In this document: positions 61,210-64,000 of the stretch, piece after piece | Position numbering within the stretch: position 1 is the stretch's first letter | Layout of the letters: the number at the start of each line of letters is the position of its first letter | NCBI GenBank assembly: GCA_902702965.1 | Contig: CACRXP010000378.1 | Location: forward strand, 1-64,000 | Direction: 5' to 3' | From: Spirometra erinaceieuropaei | Taxonomy: Eukaryota > Platyhelminthes > Cestoda > Diphyllobothriidea > Diphyllobothriidae | DNA length: 64,000 bases | Position numbers and translations under genes: made by a program | The notes under the pieces: generated by a model | Seen by the model: only the letters and a program-made list of their open reading frames with translations | Database searches by the model: none | Told to the model about the DNA's origin: nothing

Positions 61210-63180
61210 CTACAGCACAAAGATCGAGTCGACTGTACGCGGCACGCTTTTACAAGAAATTAATGCCCACAGCGATATCAAAGTGAGGTTGAAACTAGAA
61301 GACAGCGTGATTGTTTGATAACGATGGCATATTCTCTCAAAACAGCCATTTGGGTTACTGAACGAAAACTATTACAGCTACTCAAATATTATGAGTAGAC
61401 GTGTATTGTTAAATCAAGAGTTTAGGCGTTCCGTCTCCACTGAGGAGTCGGACACCAAAAGGTTAAAATGGATGGGATTGACTGATTGTGGTGAACAAAC
61501 TAGAACTATGCCAGTAAACAGGAATTGTCCAAAATCTTCGCTAGACCATCAGCAGAGGTTGTTTATATGGAATTGTCAATAAATTGTGAAATTATTTGTA
61601 GGCACGCGAACGCTGACGCGTTATGGCGATCAAATTAAACAAAGGGTGGAGGATAGAAGCAGTTCTCATGTTCGACAAAATTCGGTATCAAATAGTAACC
61701 GTTTTTTTTTTATTTTAAGGATTTTTTCATTAGAAATCACCTGATACTAGCTCTAGACAGCGAGGATCTATAATTCCCTTGACCTCGCGGTGTTGTCAGT
61801 CCTGTTAAAGTAGAACTCTGTCCCATTACTGCAGTTCGTAGACATGATTACACATAGGTCTCAATTTTATAGGACTTTCTGATCAGTTAATTTAGGAAGC
61901 CATGGTGCTTGTAGCCATTCTACTGCTGGTTTCATATTTCAGTATTCAGAATCTAAAAAATCCTCCCTACTCGCTACATTTGGGTACTACCATAAGTTTG
62001 CTCATCGGTATTATTCACCTAGGGGATTTTTCGGCTCTCTCAAGTCCAAATACGCCGAAAGCTACAGTCGAGTCTCTTCGCGAGCCCGCCAGACAGCCAC
62101 CAACGATATCAAATATACGCACAGCCGGTAAGCAGACATGATAATTCGCGTGCCGTGCATGCTACTTGAGCTCGCTGTTTGTGAGCAAGTAACCATTTGG
62201 TATTCGGTTGTTTTCAGTTGCTCTCACCAGGATAAGGCGAAAGTGCAGATTCGGCGAGTGAGAATAAAATCAAATAGACTGTTGTTTCCGATGTAACCCG
62301 GTTGGCTAGAGATGTTTGCTTACATTGACTGATGGCATTACACGCAATTTTTTGATTAATATCCCCTTTCATTCAAAAATATTTTCCACCGCCCAGTTTT
62401 ATCAGCTTTCAATTAAACCGCCTAGCAGCGTTTATTGATCCCTTGACGAACTAGGCACTAACACGCTGAGAAGGAAGGCCTCACATGCCTATTCCAAGAC
62501 GAGCATATTTCGTGTCATCTAACAGTGAGAAACTGTCCCAACTTCATTGGCGAAAAGTGTTTAATATGAGTCAGGCAGCAAAAGCATGAGGACAAATTTG
62601 GTCCTCACCTTGAAAGCCCCCTAGAGGTTCTAGTGAGACCACCATCTAGGTGCGGTATCAGGCAAGACGCGTAGGGCTGATCAGTTAACCGTGTCTTCGC
62701 AGCCATAAAATCATCGTGAAATCGCGAACAATTCCTGACATCGAAGTCTTGTGGATCCTGGTAGCCAATGACGGGTGCTGTGAGCGTACAAACAGATGCG
62801 TATCTCCTGGATGCGGACTAACCACTGCCACCAGGCAGACATATTTACGGGTTTACCTCTGTTGACGAACCCTTAGAAAAAACACAGACCGTCACAGTGG
62901 TACACGCCATTACGTCAAGGAGGACTTCAGATCTCAGCTACATTCAGCGCCCGAAGCCCAACAAAGCATCCAGGCAGAGACTGTGCGACGTTGGTTGCAA
63001 CGCCTAATCAGTCAGGACAGCGTTTACGTGAAAAACGTAGAACATTATGGCCTGGGTATCTTGGGGCAAAGACTAAGAATCCAAGGCAGTTGTCGTTCAA
63101 GCGTCGCAGTAGTTGGAAAAAATACGATTCGGCCTCGAGGAAAATTCCTCGTCTCATGTGGTTATGTGGCCTCATCTGAA
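61210..63180 (-). other. Probable upstream AP-2 intron, no recognised content
   Basis: Everything right of 61,209 should be intron, because the 61 kb exon begins with an acceptor in mid-codon. I searched the minus strand here for the conserved AP-2 block before the helix-span-helix region and found none. Short open frames on both strands overlap each other and resemble nothing I know. Confidence 0.5.
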
Positions 63181-63188
63181 TTAACAGA

Positions 63189-63342
63189 CCCCAGCCACCT
63201 GTAATAACAGGACCCGTGGTAATAGGGGATTTTACAGATGAGGCCGGAGAACGCACAGGTGACGAGGTCAAGTAGTTGTATGCAAAAGGAAAGCGGCTAG
63301 ATCGCAGCTGGCAGCCAGGCCCCGTACTACAGGTGGCTGGGG
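63189..63342. repeat. 15 bp inverted repeat
   Basis: CCCCAGCCACCTGTA (63,189-63,203) and TACAGGTGGCTGGGG (63,328-63,342) are perfect reverse complements around a 124-base centre. A small foldback, immediately left of the telomere-like unit. Confidence 0.6.
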
Positions 63343-63714
63343 TTTGTCTACTGAGGCTTTTTTGTGGGGCTGTATAATCACATCTGACCCATTTGGCTTC
63401 CGTTTTACGTTTGAGGTTAGGATTAGGGTGTCGTTAGATGGTGTCCGATTTTCGGGTTAGGGTTATGCCCTTCAGGCTTAGGTTTTCGGGTTACGGATGG
63501 GGTTTAAGTTTACGATTAGATTTCAGTATTACGGTCAGGTTTTATAGTTAGGTTTATGTCTAAGGGCAACGGTTACTTTTACGATTTCGGTTTGGGTTAA
63601 GGTTGCCATTAGGGTTAACGGTTAAAGCTTAAGGTTAAGGTTGGGGTTAAAGTTAGGAGTAGGGATAAGGTCGCCGTCCGCTTCCCCATTCCTGGCTACC
63701 AACTGCGATCTAGC
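63296..63714. repeat. Degenerate telomere-like tract inside a 24 bp inverted repeat
   Basis: GCTAGATCGCAG at 63,296 and its inverted partner ending at 63,714 (22/24 matching) flank a tract of about 260 bases (63,413-63,668) made of irregular GGTTAGG, GGGTTAAGG and GGTTAGGATTAGGG-like units. It looks like a decayed interstitial telomere or a minisatellite derived from TTAGGG. Confidence 0.6.
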
Positions 63715-63767
63715 CAGGAAAGCTATTAAGAATGCGCAGTTGCACATCGAGTGGTTTTTGAATAGTT

Positions 63768-63820
63768 TCCCTAACCCTAACCCTAATCACTAACCGCAAC
63801 CCCTGACTCCAACCCCAACA
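63768..63820 (-). repeat. Telomere-like repeat in opposite orientation
   Basis: CCCTAACCCTAACCCTAATC followed by looser CTAACCGCAACCCC units: three clean TTAGGG units read on the minus strand, facing the tract at 63.4-63.7 kb. Confidence 0.65.
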
Positions 63821-64000
63821 GTATTGTGTCCATAGAGTGGGGCTACATAACCACAACTTACCCAATTTCTCCATTCTCGACTGTGCTCCGCATCTTCAGT
63901 TCAGTGTATTTGGGGAAAAAGAGGCCTGAGTTGCTTAAGTCTTCCTCCCCCCCCCTCTGTCTCCTGTCGATAATCAGACCAAAATCACGAAAATCGTCTG

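Noticed and set aside
62640..62720. Possible further AP-2 exon ending at a GTGAG donor near 62,610
   Set aside because: The encoded peptide in the required phase shows no similarity to the conserved AP-2 block before the helix-span-helix region.
1..64000. CRISPR array, bacterial operon or prophage
   Set aside because: No evenly spaced short direct repeats, no ribosome-binding-site-linked gene runs; spliced AP-2 exons and SINEs indicate an animal genome.

Overview
This window looks like draft nuclear DNA from an animal, most likely a flatworm and plausibly a tapeworm. The case rests on three things seen here: Penelope-like retroelements (PLEs) with a GIY-YIG nuclease, tRNA-derived SINEs, and a spliced gene for the animal-specific transcription factor AP-2. 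The tapeworm placement is inference. A 52-base run of N at 32,629-32,680 marks a scaffold gap. No bacterial operon, rRNA gene, functional tRNA gene or CRISPR array is visible.

The only host gene I can support is on the minus strand at the right end. Two exons of AP-2 lie at 61,062-61,209 and 57,049-57,535, joined by a 3.5 kb intron (57,536-61,061) whose splice sites and codon phase agree. Together they encode part of the helix-span-helix dimerisation region and the C-terminus. The remaining exons should lie beyond position 64,000. The intron carries a LINE 3' fragment and a dispersed repeat.

The left 57 kb contains no recognisable host gene. Four PLE copies are present: 41.6-44.1 kb (+, longest), 53.4-54.7 kb (-), 26.6-27.3 kb (fragments in both orientations) and 46.97-47.4 kb (+). 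All are broken. Two related families of non-autonomous elements with TA target sites and similar inverted termini (here called A and B) fill much of the rest. Two nested insertions support TA-targeted transposition: one A element inside another near 49.3-50.5 kb, and a B element inside an A element at 38.5-41.3 kb. There are also tRNA-derived SINEs (four copies of one family at 15.2-15.8 and 55.3-55.5 kb, plus single candidates near 34.7 and 4.0 kb), a 436 bp foldback element at 33.7-34.2 kb, a 235 bp inverted-repeat element at 24.3 kb, a perfect 34 bp hairpin at 52.1 kb and degenerate telomere-like tracts at the far right.

The most interesting signal is a set of hammerhead-ribozyme-like motifs in three unrelated repeat contexts: the SINE tail, the PLE terminus and the foldback arms. 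In each, the stem III segment is self-complementary with no loop (ATGGCCAT, ACGT, AGCT). That arrangement could only pair between two RNA molecules, as reported for small PLE-associated hammerheads that act as dimers. Most individual copies carry mismatches, so activity is a hypothesis.
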